From Amycolatopsis sp. (GTDB lineage: Bacteria > Actinomycetota > Actinomycetes > Mycobacteriales > Pseudonocardiaceae): 32,244 nt of DNA. The translations under genes and the position numbers were made by a program. The notes beneath the pieces are model-generated. The model was not told where the DNA came from, searched no databases, and saw only the letters and a program-made list of their open reading frames with translations. The stretch's first letter is position 1. Each line of letters starts with the position of its first letter. Location: positions 1 through 32,244 of the forward strand of contig NZ_JAODNM010000063.1 of the NCBI RefSeq assembly GCF_025464955.1. Reading direction: 5' to 3'. Below, in pieces: positions 1 to 6,680 of the stretch.

Positions 1-191
1 CCGGGCGACTGCGACTCCTGCTCGAAGGGCACGAGTTGATCCTCGCTCCCGGCGAAGTGGCCGAATACGACGCTCGCACACCGCACTGGTACGCCGCAGC
101 CGGCCCGGGGCCCGCGGAGATACTCGCTGTCTTCGGCGCCCAAGGCGAAAGCCTTCGCCAACGCGCACGCACAAGATGTCGTCTCATTTGA
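1..191 (+). CDS. C-terminal end of a cupin-domain regulator (partial)
   Basis: The reading frame is open from the window edge (codons in phase from base 3) to a TGA at 189-191, giving about 62 residues. The visible part has the pattern of a small C-terminal cupin: a glycine-rich strand with LLEGHELIL, then LAPGEVAEYDA, a TPHWYAAAG turn and a hydrophobic strand AEILAVFG. This is how the sensor domain of XRE-family HTH-cupin regulators usually ends, so a ligand-sensing transcription factor is likely, but the DNA-binding half lies outside the window. A stand-alone cupin is the alternative. It converges on the UbiD gene, with 183 bp between them that hold no obvious gene; a short GTTCC-AC-GGAAC palindrome is the only structure I see there. 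Confidence 0.55.
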   Translation, partial: GRLRLLLEGHELILAPGEVAEYDARTPHWYAAAGPGPAEILAVFGAQGESLRQRARTRCRLI

Positions 192-374
192 TTAAAGCGT
201 GTCCTGTGGATCATGGAACGGGGTCGCGGAGCCAAATCCTGATCGAGGCGACATCAACAGTTCCACGGAACACGCCGAAACACCGTTCGCGAGACAGGCC
301 CGGTATTGCCCAAGTTCCCCGTTGTGGGTGAGACGTCCTGGTAGTGGCGCGGCTTGAGGGCTCCGGCAGAGGCC

Positions 375-1862
375 TTATGAGCTGAAGCCGTACGACTCCC
401 AGTTCCGCAGTACGTCCCGTTGCAGGGAGTTCGGGTAGCAGTAGGCGAACGATGAGCGGCGGGGCAGGTCCGCGGGATCGGGGTATTCGTCGCCGTAGAG
501 GCAGTTGTAGGCGACTTTGGTTCCGCGCAGTGCGGCTCGGTCCGCACTGGACCAGGACGGAGGCAGTGGGGTGATCGGCTCGTCCGGGAAGTAGATCGCC
601 CCGTCGTGTGGATGCGTCCGGGTAGCCATCGCCCAGACCAGGGCGCTGATGTCCGTGGGATCCACGTCGTCGTAGGTCACGATGACAACCGCCAGTTCGA
701 CCCCCGGCTTGCTGTGGAAGTACGTGGTCGCGATCCGGCTCACGAGTTCGGTCGACGTCCCCGCGAACTCCTCCCGCCAGCGCACGGGAACCGTGGCGAC
801 GAACCAGGACGTCGCGGCCTCGTAAGGGAGCCAGCAGGTGGTGACGGGTAGGCCGGCCGTTCGGAGCTGGTGGAGTGCTTCGGCGGCGTAGACGGTTCCC
901 GACGCGGTGTGCGTCTCGTCTGCCGGTTCGCCCGCGGCGACGACCGGCAGGATCGCGTCGTCGCGGTAGGTGATGGCGTCGACGTGGAACAGCGGAGCCT
1001 GCCAGGTGTGGGTGGCGATATAGCCGCTGTACTCGCCCATCGGTCCTTCCGGGCCGGTGTGGCTGGGATCGACGTGACCTTCGACGACGATCTCGGCGTT
1101 GGCCGGTACCTGCAGGCCGTTGGTCTCACAGGTGACCACGTCGAGCGGGGCTCCCAAGTAGGCGCCGAGGAAGGCGACTTCGTCGACCTCGCGGGGGATC
1201 GGCATCGCGCAGGCGAAGGGGATCGCGGGGTGTCCGCCCTGGGCCACGGCGAACGGCATCGGTTCGCCGCGTTGACGCCACAGCTCGAAGATCTGGCCGA
1301 TGTGCTGGGTCGGTGCGAGCGGCCCCACCAGTGTGCGGTGGTCGTGGATCATGAGCCGCGAGATCGTCCAGTTCGTCCAGTTCCCGTCGGGGTCCTGGAC
1401 GATGAGCGCTCCCCAGGTGTTGAAGTACCGACCCCCGTCGCCGTCATGGATGCGTGGGGTGGGGAAGATTTCCAGGTCGACGTCCTCGCCGAGCAGGATG
1501 TTCTGCTTGCACTGCCCATACTCGACCAGCCTGGGCGGGATGGGCGCGCGCTGTCGGGCCGCGGCGAGTGCTTCGACGATCTCCAGGCCGCCGGCGGCCG
1601 GGGGCAACCCCAATGCGAGTGCGATGCGGGCGAGGCGGTGGTGCGAGTGGTTGCTGGTCGACGCCGGTGCGCCGAGTATCCGGAATCCCGGCTTGCCCCG
1701 GTCGAGGCTGGTGAACAGCGGGGAAGGCGCGCCGGTTTCGCCGCACCTGCGGATGATCGCGCCGACCTCGAGATCGGTGGCGACAGATCGGTCGACGCGC
1801 TGGACTTCGCCGAGTTCGGCGAAGGTGGCCAGGTGGCTTCGAAGGTCGTCGGCGGGATTCAT
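375..1862 (-). CDS. UbiD-family prenylated-FMN decarboxylase
   Basis: A 495-residue member of the UbiD family of reversible, non-oxidative (de)carboxylases acting on aromatic or alpha,beta-unsaturated acids in the cytoplasm with prenylated FMN. The catalytic E-R-E triad known from fungal Fdc1 appears conserved: Arg169 in TISRLMIHD, and Glu272 and Glu277 in EGPMGEYSGY. Asn residues before the arginine (NWTNW, 161-165) fit the metal/prFMN phosphate site. The ATG at 1862 overlaps the stop of the UbiX gene in an ATGA junction, which fixes the start and indicates translational coupling. Length fits the family. The frame stays open far upstream of this ATG, but that part is the shadow of ubiX. The small third subunit of vanillate/4-hydroxybenzoate decarboxylases (VdcD/BsdD type) is not present. 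The substrate is unknown; a phenolic or heteroaromatic acid is likely. Confidence 0.9.
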   Translation of the reverse strand: MNPADDLRSHLATFAELGEVQRVDRSVATDLEVGAIIRRCGETGAPSPLFTSLDRGKPGFRILGAPASTSNHSHHRLARIALALGLPPAAGGLEIVEALAAARQRAPIPPRLVEYGQCKQNILLGEDVDLEIFPTPRIHDGDGGRYFNTWGALIVQDPDGNWTNWTISRLMIHDHRTLVGPLAPTQHIGQIFELWRQRGEPMPFAVAQGGHPAIPFACAMPIPREVDEVAFLGAYLGAPLDVVTCETNGLQVPANAEIVVEGHVDPSHTGPEGPMGEYSGYIATHTWQAPLFHVDAITYRDDAILPVVAAGEPADETHTASGTVYAAEALHQLRTAGLPVTTCWLPYEAATSWFVATVPVRWREEFAGTSTELVSRIATTYFHSKPGVELAVVIVTYDDVDPTDISALVWAMATRTHPHDGAIYFPDEPITPLPPSWSSADRAALRGTKVAYNCLYGDEYPDPADLPRRSSFAYCYPNSLQRDVLRNWESYGFSS

Positions 1863-2488
1863 CGTGCTCCCTCCAGGGCGGTGGATTCCCCGGTGCCGAG
1901 GAGGTGGGGTGGGCCTGCCCAGCGGGGGATGTCGGGGACGGTGAGCCCGAACTGGTCCAGGATGCGGGCGGCGGTGTGCTCGACGACGTCGGCGACGGTG
2001 GTGGGGCGGGTGTAGAACGCCGGTACCGGCGGCATGATGGTCGCGCCGATCCGGCTCAGTGCGAGCATGTTCTCGAGGTGGATCGGCGACAGCGGCGTCT
2101 CGCGGACGGCCAGTACCAGGCGACGGCGTTCCTTCAGCGTGACGTCGGCCGCGCGGTTGATGAGGTTGTCGCCGAAGCCGGCGCGGATCGCGGCCAGGGT
2201 CTTCATGCTGCACGGCGCGATGATCATGCCGTCGACCGGGAACGATCCGCTCGAGATCGACGCGGACTGGTTGTCGATTCCGTGGACGTGGTCGGCGAGC
2301 GCGGTCACGTCGGCGACCCGGAGGTCGGTCTCCATGGCGATGGTGGTCCTGGCCCAGCGGCTCAGGACCAGGTGGGTCTCGACCTTGAGGGCGGCGAGTG
2401 CCGTCAGCACGGCGATGCCGATGGCCGCGCCGGTCGCTCCGGTGATGGCCACCACCAGGCGCCGGGGGATGTGGTCCGTGGTTGTCAT
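1859..2488 (-). CDS. ubiX: Flavin prenyltransferase UbiX (prFMN synthase)
   Basis: A 209-residue UbiX/Pad1 homologue that joins dimethylallyl phosphate to reduced FMN, making the prFMN cofactor of UbiD enzymes. Visible family blocks are the N-terminal GATGAAIG flavin loop (about residues 17-24), SSGSFPVDGMIIAPCSMKT, GDNLINRAADVTLKERR, the RETPLSPIHLENM segment and GATIMPPVPAFY near the C terminus. A GGGAG ribosome-binding site lies about 7 bases before the ATG. It is the first gene of a two-gene unit with the UbiD gene (4-base overlap), so cofactor supply and decarboxylase are made together. It is divergent from a TetR gene, with two palindromic operators between them. A role supplying prFMN to other UbiD proteins, including ubiquinone- or menaquinone-type ones, cannot be excluded. 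Confidence 0.93.
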   Translation of the reverse strand: MTTTDHIPRRLVVAITGATGAAIGIAVLTALAALKVETHLVLSRWARTTIAMETDLRVADVTALADHVHGIDNQSASISSGSFPVDGMIIAPCSMKTLAAIRAGFGDNLINRAADVTLKERRRLVLAVRETPLSPIHLENMLALSRIGATIMPPVPAFYTRPTTVADVVEHTAARILDQFGLTVPDIPRWAGPPHLLGTGESTALEGAR

Positions 2489-2500
2489 CTGCGGCTCCCG

Positions 2501-2560
2501 TCACTAATGAACGCATGTCCATTAGTGAGCCTACGCTAGTGAACATGCGTACACTAGCGT
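2501..2560. promoter_or_regulatory. Tandem palindromic operators between ubiX and tetR
   Basis: Two perfect inverted repeats, each with 9-bp arms and a 10-bp spacer: TCACTAATG...CATTAGTGA (2501-2528) and ACGCTAGTG...CACTAGCGT (2533-2560). Their inner 22 bases share the pattern CTARTGAAC-N5-GTMCAYTAG, so they are two copies of one site, shifted by 32 bp (about three helical turns). They fill the 73-bp gap between the divergent ubiX and tetR genes. The second ends one base before the tetR start codon. The arrangement is typical of TetR autorepression combined with control of the divergent operon. Confidence 0.85.
2550..2555 (+). promoter_or_regulatory. Putative -10 box of a leaderless tetR transcript
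   Basis: TACACT ends 7 bases before the A of the tetR ATG at 2562, so transcription would start at the start codon itself. No Shine-Dalgarno sequence precedes this ATG, which agrees with a leaderless mRNA. The box lies inside the second operator palindrome. A matching -35 box is weak. Confidence 0.45.
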
Positions 2561-2561
2561 C

Positions 2562-3158
2562 ATGAGCAGTGACCCCGGACGCATCCGACGCCGCGACCCC
2601 GTTCGTTCCAAGGCCAAGATCCTCGAAGCCGCGCGCGAGGCCTTTACCGAACGCGGTTACGACAGCGCCACGATCCGGGACATCGCCAAGCGGGCCGACG
2701 TCGCCGTCGGCCTGGTGCTGCGACACTTCACCACGAAGCAGGAGTTGTTCCTCGCGGCCTTCCCCGGCCCCGAGAATCTGAAGTCCGCGCCGTCGGGGGA
2801 TCACGACTCATTGGTCGCCGAACTGCTGGAGAGTGTGCTCGGCCGCCTGGACTCGAACCCCACGGCAGACCCGTTCTTGGCGCTGATCCGCAGCGCGGGA
2901 GCCAACGAGGATGCGGCCGCGGCGCTGTACGAGGAGATGCGCCGACGTACCACCGAATTCCTCAGCGAGAGCGTCGAGTCTCCCGACCGCGAACTGCGCG
3001 TGGAGCTGCTCGGCGCTCAGATCATCGGAATCGCCTTCGTGCGCCATGTCTTGCGCACCGGCGCACTGGTCGCGATCCCCGCCGCGGACCTCGCCCGCAG
3101 TCTGCAGCCGATCGTGCAAGCCACCTTGTACGGCGACTTGACCTCCGCTCCCGCGTAA
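2562..3158 (+). CDS. TetR-family repressor, divergent from ubiX-ubiD
   Basis: A 198-residue TetR-family regulator. The N-terminal three-helix DNA-binding domain occupies about residues 15-62 (KILEAAREAFTERGYDSAT, then IRDIAKRADVAVGLVLRHF, with the KQELF helix start). The C-terminal ligand domain is alpha-helical and not diagnostic; it resembles the TetR C-terminal group that follows the pattern LFLAAFPGPENL. The divergent position and the two palindromes in the shared promoter point to control of ubiX-ubiD and of itself, probably relieved by the decarboxylase substrate or product. The ATG at 2562 lacks a ribosome-binding site but has a correctly placed -10 box for leaderless transcription. 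It converges with the next TetR gene, with only 12 bp between stop codons. Confidence 0.9.
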   Translation: MSSDPGRIRRRDPVRSKAKILEAAREAFTERGYDSATIRDIAKRADVAVGLVLRHFTTKQELFLAAFPGPENLKSAPSGDHDSLVAELLESVLGRLDSNPTADPFLALIRSAGANEDAAAALYEEMRRRTTEFLSESVESPDRELRVELLGAQIIGIAFVRHVLRTGALVAIPAADLARSLQPIVQATLYGDLTSAPA

Positions 3159-3170
3159 CGGGCTCTTCGT

Positions 3171-3791
3171 TTACTTCGGCGGGTCGATCAGTGCGCTGAT
3201 GGCCTGTTCGGCCAGCCATCGTTCGGTTTCTTTCCAAGTCCAGCCGAGGTCGCGGAGTTCTCGCCAGGGGGTAAAGCTGAAGTAGAACCAGAGGACGGCA
3301 GTGGCGCGCGCGGTGGTTGTCCCGTCCCGAAGTGTCCGCACCGCGGTGAGGCGCGCGGCGATCCGATGCAGGCGTTGGCGCAGGAGTGCCGCGGTCCGTT
3401 TGGCCGCTTCGGCGATCAAAGGATCCGTCGTGAGATTGTCCAGCATCACGGCGATGGCGCGCTGCCGGCTGCGCCTGGCCGCGCTTGTGCCGGCGGCGAG
3501 GCGCTTGATGATCTCCGGACCGTCGGTCAGAGTGTCGATCTCGTCGAGGCTCGCACTGATCAGCGGATCGGCGGCGGCGCGCTCGATCAAGGCCACGACC
3601 AGCTGGGGCTTTCCGCCGACGCTGGTATAGACGGTGTTTGGCCCTACCGTCGCGGCGGCGGCGACTTCGTTCACCGTCGTGGCCGCGTAGCCGTTCGCTG
3701 CGAACAGCGTCTCGGCGGCATCGAGGATCGCGGTGCGAGTGTTGGCCGCGGCCTGCTCCCGTCGAGGAGATCGGTACGTGCGGGTGGCCAT
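3171..3791 (-). CDS. TetR-family transcriptional regulator
   Basis: A 206-residue TetR-family protein. After an arginine-rich start, the HTH domain spans about residues 14-62 (TRTAILDAAETLFAANGYAATTVNEVAAAATVG in two halves, then NTVYTSVGGKPQLV). The C-terminal half is helical, with a WFYFSFTPWRELRDLGW segment that resembles other actinobacterial TetRs. The ATG at 3791 has no ribosome-binding site; instead an extended -10 box (TGATATAAT) places +1 on the start codon. An operator-like inverted repeat covers that box, so autorepression is likely. Targets may also include the SnoaL-like gene at 4113, whose upstream region repeats the half-site TCATTATA. The ligand is unknown. Confidence 0.88.
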   Translation of the reverse strand: MATRTYRSPRREQAAANTRTAILDAAETLFAANGYAATTVNEVAAAATVGPNTVYTSVGGKPQLVVALIERAAADPLISASLDEIDTLTDGPEIIKRLAAGTSAARRSRQRAIAVMLDNLTTDPLIAEAAKRTAALLRQRLHRIAARLTAVRTLRDGTTTARATAVLWFYFSFTPWRELRDLGWTWKETERWLAEQAISALIDPPK

Positions 3792-4112
3792 CTGGTCATT
3801 ATATCACTCAGATAATGATCAGAGTCGTATAGCGGCCATTAAATGGTGACGTGCGGCAGCGGTTCCAGTGGTCCAGTTGGCAAGAGTCGAACTACTATCA
3901 TTATAGGGCAAATTGTTCACGTACTACGCGTCCGGTTCAAGGGGGAGGCCATGCTCTTGGTCTCCGGCGAGCGGAGGCTGGACCCGCTGACCGTATCGCG
4001 TGTATATTGACCGTAGTATAACTACTCTGAATATGGGGTAGGGATGGTGGCCGGCGATCGACCGGGCGGCGCCACAACGGAAACAACGGATCCACTATCT
4101 CAGGAGAGTGTT
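3792..4112. other. Intergenic region with several palindromes, no gene seen
   Basis: These 321 bp hold no supportable gene and are visibly AT-richer than their surroundings. Besides the operator at 3793-3821 they contain CCATT-A-AATGG at 3836-3846, a repeat of the TCATTATA half-site at 3898-3905, a candidate -10 box TATATT at 4003-4008 (with a weak TGGACC 18 bp upstream) and the palindrome GTAGT-ATA-ACTAC at 4013-4025, which would overlap the predicted start of a transcript for the downstream SnoaL-like gene. An ATG at 4044 in frame with that gene is a less likely start. Confidence 0.5.
3793..3821 (-). promoter_or_regulatory. TetR operator overlapping an extended -10 promoter
   Basis: Inverted repeat TGGTCATTAT / ATAATGATCA (10-bp arms, one mismatch, 9-bp spacer) directly upstream of the TetR start codon at 3791. 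On the minus strand it contains TGATATAAT, an extended -10 element whose hexamer (plus-strand 3798-3803) ends 7 bases before the ATG. This predicts a leaderless transcript that the encoded repressor can shut off by covering the -10 box. Confidence 0.6.
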
Positions 4113-4484
4113 ATGAGTACGCCACGCGAGGTTTTCCAGCAGTTGGTCGATGGCATGGTCGGTAAGAAGTGGGAGCAGCTGCCGGAGCTTTTCGCCGAGG
4201 ATGTGGTGGTCTTTCACCCGTTGTCCACCGGGCCGGAGGCGAGGATCGAAGGGCGCGAGAAGGTGCGTGAGCATTTCGCCCGGATGGCCGGGTTCGACGC
4301 CGATCTCCAGATCGACGACATCGTGGTCTACGAGACGACCGATCCGGAGGTCGTGGTGTGTGAGCAGACCATGCGCACGAGCTTTGGTGGCAAGGAGGTG
4401 AGCATGCCGGGAATCCGCGTGATGCGGGTTCGTGACGGTCTGATCGTTTCGTCCCGGGACTACGGCAACCGGCAGGGCAGCTGA
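4113..4484 (+). CDS. SnoaL/NTF2-like protein
   Basis: A 123-residue protein of the SnoaL-like part of the NTF2 fold: an N-terminal helix (PREVFQQLVDGMVGKKWEQ in two turns), then LPELFAEDVVVFHPLS, the GREKVREHFARM helix and a beta-sheet core ending in GIRVMRVRDGLIVSSRDYGN. Family members serve as small ketosteroid-isomerase-like enzymes, cyclases or epoxide hydrolases, or have unknown function; the sequence does not decide. AGGAGA at 4102-4107 is well placed before the ATG at 4113, so I chose this start over the in-frame ATG at 4044. It stands alone on the plus strand, followed by the remnant of an SDR gene on the other strand. Palindromes upstream suggest control by a neighbouring TetR. Confidence 0.8.
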   Translation: MSTPREVFQQLVDGMVGKKWEQLPELFAEDVVVFHPLSTGPEARIEGREKVREHFARMAGFDADLQIDDIVVYETTDPEVVVCEQTMRTSFGGKEVSMPGIRVMRVRDGLIVSSRDYGNRQGS

Positions 4485-4547
4485 CCGGACAGGCAGGTCG
4501 GGAAACCCCGTTGGGAGACAGAGGTCGGCCTGGGAATGCCCGGCTAC

Positions 4548-4664
4548 CGCCTGACCGGAGTCGTCGAGCCCGCATCCACCGTCCACGGGTAAGACGACTC
4601 CGGTCACAGAGGGCGCCCTGTCGCTCAACAACCAAGCCGCGGGTTGGCCCACCTCACTCGGCCG
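4548..4664 (-). pseudogene. Remnant of the C-terminal end of a short-chain dehydrogenase
   Basis: On the minus strand, codons just after the stop of the TetR gene at 4671 translate to PSEVGQPAAWLLSD, then RAPSVTGVVLPVDGG. This is the near-universal C-terminal signature of classical SDR enzymes (PEEIA.AV.WLLSD.AS.VTG..L.VDGG). No upstream part of an SDR (no Gly-rich cofactor motif, no YxxxK) exists, because the intact TetR gene occupies that position, and there is no start codon of its own. The frame runs on without a stop at the expected place. It is therefore a roughly 39-codon relic, left by a deletion or rearrangement that joined at the end of the TetR gene. Confidence 0.7.
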
Positions 4665-4670
4665 GCTGAG

Positions 4671-5258
4671 TTATGCCACGAGGGGGAGGAGCACCTCGTC
4701 GACCATTTCGGTGATATGGCGCTCCGTGAGAGCGTGCTTGTCGAGCAGCGTGCGTTTGACGATCAGCGCGTGCAGCACTTCGAGGATGACCGGGGTCAAG
4801 CGGGCCGCGGAGATCTCACCTCGCGCGGCGGCCTCGCGTAGCACGTCGGTCATCGCCTCGAAGAGTGGGTTGAGCACCTGTGAGCCGAACCGGGCGAGCA
4901 GTTGGGGGTGCCGGTGGGCTTCGCCGAGCAGGCTGCGGAAGGCGTCGGCCTTGACGCCGGTCTGTGTTGCCGTCATGTGCCGGGTGATGCCGATCAGGTC
5001 GTCACGCAGAATGCCGATCCGGAGGTACGTGACCGGGTCCGGGCGCAACTTGTCCAGCGTGTCGATCACCAGGGAGGTGGTGTCGGGCCATCGCCGGTAC
5101 ATGGGGCTCTTTCCGGTGCCCGCGCGTTCCGCGATGCTCTCGAAGGTCAGCCGCCCGAACCCGACCTCCGCCAGTTCGGCAAGGACGGCGTCGGAGATCG
5201 CTTGCTCGACCGCGGCCCGTCCTCGCCGCGGACGAGCAGGACGTCCGGCAGCTGTCAA
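4671..5258 (-). CDS. TetR-family regulator, last gene of the VOC-FAH-HIT operon
   Basis: A 195-residue TetR-family protein with an arginine-rich N terminus (ARPRRGR), an HTH in about residues 15-60 (AISDAVLAELAEVGFGRLTF, then SIAERAGTGKSPMYRRW) and a helical C-terminal domain. The only start that keeps the first helix is TTG at 5258, which overlaps the stop of the HIT-like gene in a TTGA junction; translational coupling explains the rare start codon. Being last in the operon driven from 7257-7301, it may give feedback on this operon or control another target. The ligand is unknown. Three bases after its stop codon begins the SDR relic, so the 3' side of this gene lies on a rearrangement boundary. 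Confidence 0.85.
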   Translation of the reverse strand: MTAAGRPARPRRGRAAVEQAISDAVLAELAEVGFGRLTFESIAERAGTGKSPMYRRWPDTTSLVIDTLDKLRPDPVTYLRIGILRDDLIGITRHMTATQTGVKADAFRSLLGEAHRHPQLLARFGSQVLNPLFEAMTDVLREAAARGEISAARLTPVILEVLHALIVKRTLLDKHALTERHITEMVDEVLLPLVA

Positions 5259-5698
5259 CTGACGCTCGCGAGCCTCGCGCGCATCCGGGCGCCGACCCGG
5301 AAGGCTTCGCTCCGGTCCGCCAATTCAGGGGCGTGCGCCAACAGACCCGGCCCCCTGAGCTCGGCCGACGTGGACCCCGATCGGCCCAGCAGCATGAAGT
5401 GAAGGTGCTGCATCTTCTCGCCGAACCCCATCAGGTAGACACGTTCGGCGTCGGCTTCGCCTCTGGCAGCCAGGCTCACGCGGTGGATCAGCGGACCCAG
5501 CGTCGAGGACTCCTGTTCGGACATGCCCCACAACCAGTCGTCGCTGTGGCGATTGGCCGTGATCATGAACCAGCCCGGTACGTCGAGGACGAGCATCACC
5601 GTCCACAGGTCGTCGCTGTACACAACGGACTCGTCGGGTGTGGTCGCCTTCAACTCGCAGATGCTGCAGTGGGCGGCTTCGTTCCCGGTTTCGGACAT
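5255..5698 (-). CDS. HIT-like protein with an incomplete histidine triad
   Basis: A 147-residue protein related to the HIT superfamily of nucleotidyl hydrolases and transferases. It has the early CSIC pair (residues 11-14; such cysteines bind zinc in some HIT proteins), a DLWTVMLVLDVPGWFMI strand pair, and the HIT loop as QHLHFMLLGR. Aligned with the usual H-x-H-x-H, His98 and the nucleophile His100 are present, but the third His is Met102. Nucleotide hydrolysis may therefore be altered or lost. It sits 24 bp downstream of an FAH-family hydrolase and overlaps the next TetR gene (TTGA). Its role in a catabolic operon is unclear; it may act on an adenylated intermediate or be a binding protein. 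The ATG at 5698 begins the conserved region at the expected distance. Confidence 0.75.
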   Translation of the reverse strand: MSETGNEAAHCSICELKATTPDESVVYSDDLWTVMLVLDVPGWFMITANRHSDDWLWGMSEQESSTLGPLIHRVSLAARGEADAERVYLMGFGEKMQHLHFMLLGRSGSTSAELRGPGLLAHAPELADRSEAFRVGARMRARLASVS

Positions 5699-5722
5699 CG
5701 CTGCTGCTCCTTCTCGCCGGGT

Positions 5723-6628
5723 TCACTGTTCGTCGAGCACGGATGTGGTCATCTGGCCGAGCCCGGTCATCGCGATGCGGACGGTGTCCCCGGGGACAAG
5801 CCACTGGGGCGGCTTCATCCCGATCCCGACTCCGGCGGGGGTTCCGGTGGTGATGATGTCACCGGGTTGGAGGGTGGTGGTGGCGCTCAGCCATTCGACG
5901 AGCTCGGAGGGACTGGTCGCCATCTGCTTGGCGTAGGAGTCCTGGCGTGGTTCGTCGTTCACCCAGGTCTGGATCCGGATGTCCTCGTAGCTCCCGGTTT
6001 CGTCGGTGGTAACCAGCCAGGGGCCGGTCGGCAGGAAGGTGTCCCAGCCTTTCATCCGCATGAGCTGGAACAGGGGAGCGGCGTTCAGTCTCTTGCTTTC
6101 GCCTTCGCCGAGGTCGCGGGCGCTGACGTCGTTGGTGATCATGTAACCGGCGATGTGGTCGGCGGCGCGGTCGGCCTGGATTCGGCGTCCGCCCTTGCCG
6201 ATGACGATGGCGAGTTCGGCTTCGTAGTCGAACTGGGCGCACTCGACCGGCCGGATGATCGGATCGGCCGGGCCCGACAGCGCCGAAGCGGGCTTCTGGA
6301 AGATGACCGGCAGTTTCGGCATCTTCTCCGGGTCCATGCCCTCCTCTTCGAGGTGCGAGAAGTAGTTCGCGCCGCAGACGAAGATGTTCGGCGGGTCCAC
6401 GAGCGGTGGGCCGAGGCGAGTCTCGGCCAGCGGGATCAGTTCGTCGCCCCGCTTGAGCGCCGCGTCGATGCTCGCGCCGAGAAGGTCGAGGAACGGCAGG
6501 ACGCTGCGAACGGTGCCTGTTCGCGCTAGCCCGAGGTCGGTCAGCAGGGGTGCCAGCGGGAGTACGGAATCGTTGACGAGCACCCCCGGAAGTTCACTGC
6601 CGCGAGGGCCGAAACTGACGAGTCGCAT
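5723..6628 (-). CDS. FAH-family hydrolase/isomerase (copy 1)
   Basis: A 301-residue fumarylacetoacetate hydrolase family protein. Such enzymes hydrolyse, hydrate or isomerise 2-oxo/2-hydroxy dienoic acids formed by ring cleavage, using Mg2+ or Mn2+. Likely metal ligands are Glu136 and Glu138 in FDYEAELAIVIG and Asp167 in TNDVSARD. The N terminus (MRLVSFGPRG) carries the extra domain of the 2-hydroxyhepta-2,4-diene-1,7-dioate isomerase-like group. An AAAGGATG segment precedes the start. It lies 52 bp after the VOC dioxygenase pseudogene and 24 bp before the HIT-like gene. A close paralogue starts at 31369, beginning with the same ten residues; both follow a VOC gene, and the sequence TTCGAAAGGATG is conserved in both VOC-FAH gaps. 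The substrate is presumably the product of the VOC-type ring cleavage. Confidence 0.9.
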   Translation of the reverse strand: MRLVSFGPRGSELPGVLVNDSVLPLAPLLTDLGLARTGTVRSVLPFLDLLGASIDAALKRGDELIPLAETRLGPPLVDPPNIFVCGANYFSHLEEEGMDPEKMPKLPVIFQKPASALSGPADPIIRPVECAQFDYEAELAIVIGKGGRRIQADRAADHIAGYMITNDVSARDLGEGESKRLNAAPLFQLMRMKGWDTFLPTGPWLVTTDETGSYEDIRIQTWVNDEPRQDSYAKQMATSPSELVEWLSATTTLQPGDIITTGTPAGVGIGMKPPQWLVPGDTVRIAMTGLGQMTTSVLDEQ

Positions 6629-6680
6629 GGTTTTTCATCCTTTCGAACAATGGCGGTGGACAGGGAGCTGCCGGGGCCCG

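Noticed and set aside
1863..2804. Possible long N-terminal extension of the UbiD protein
   Set aside because: The extension is low-complexity and lies opposite or out of frame with ubiX and tetR; the ATGA overlap at 1862 gives a natural start with the family N terminus.
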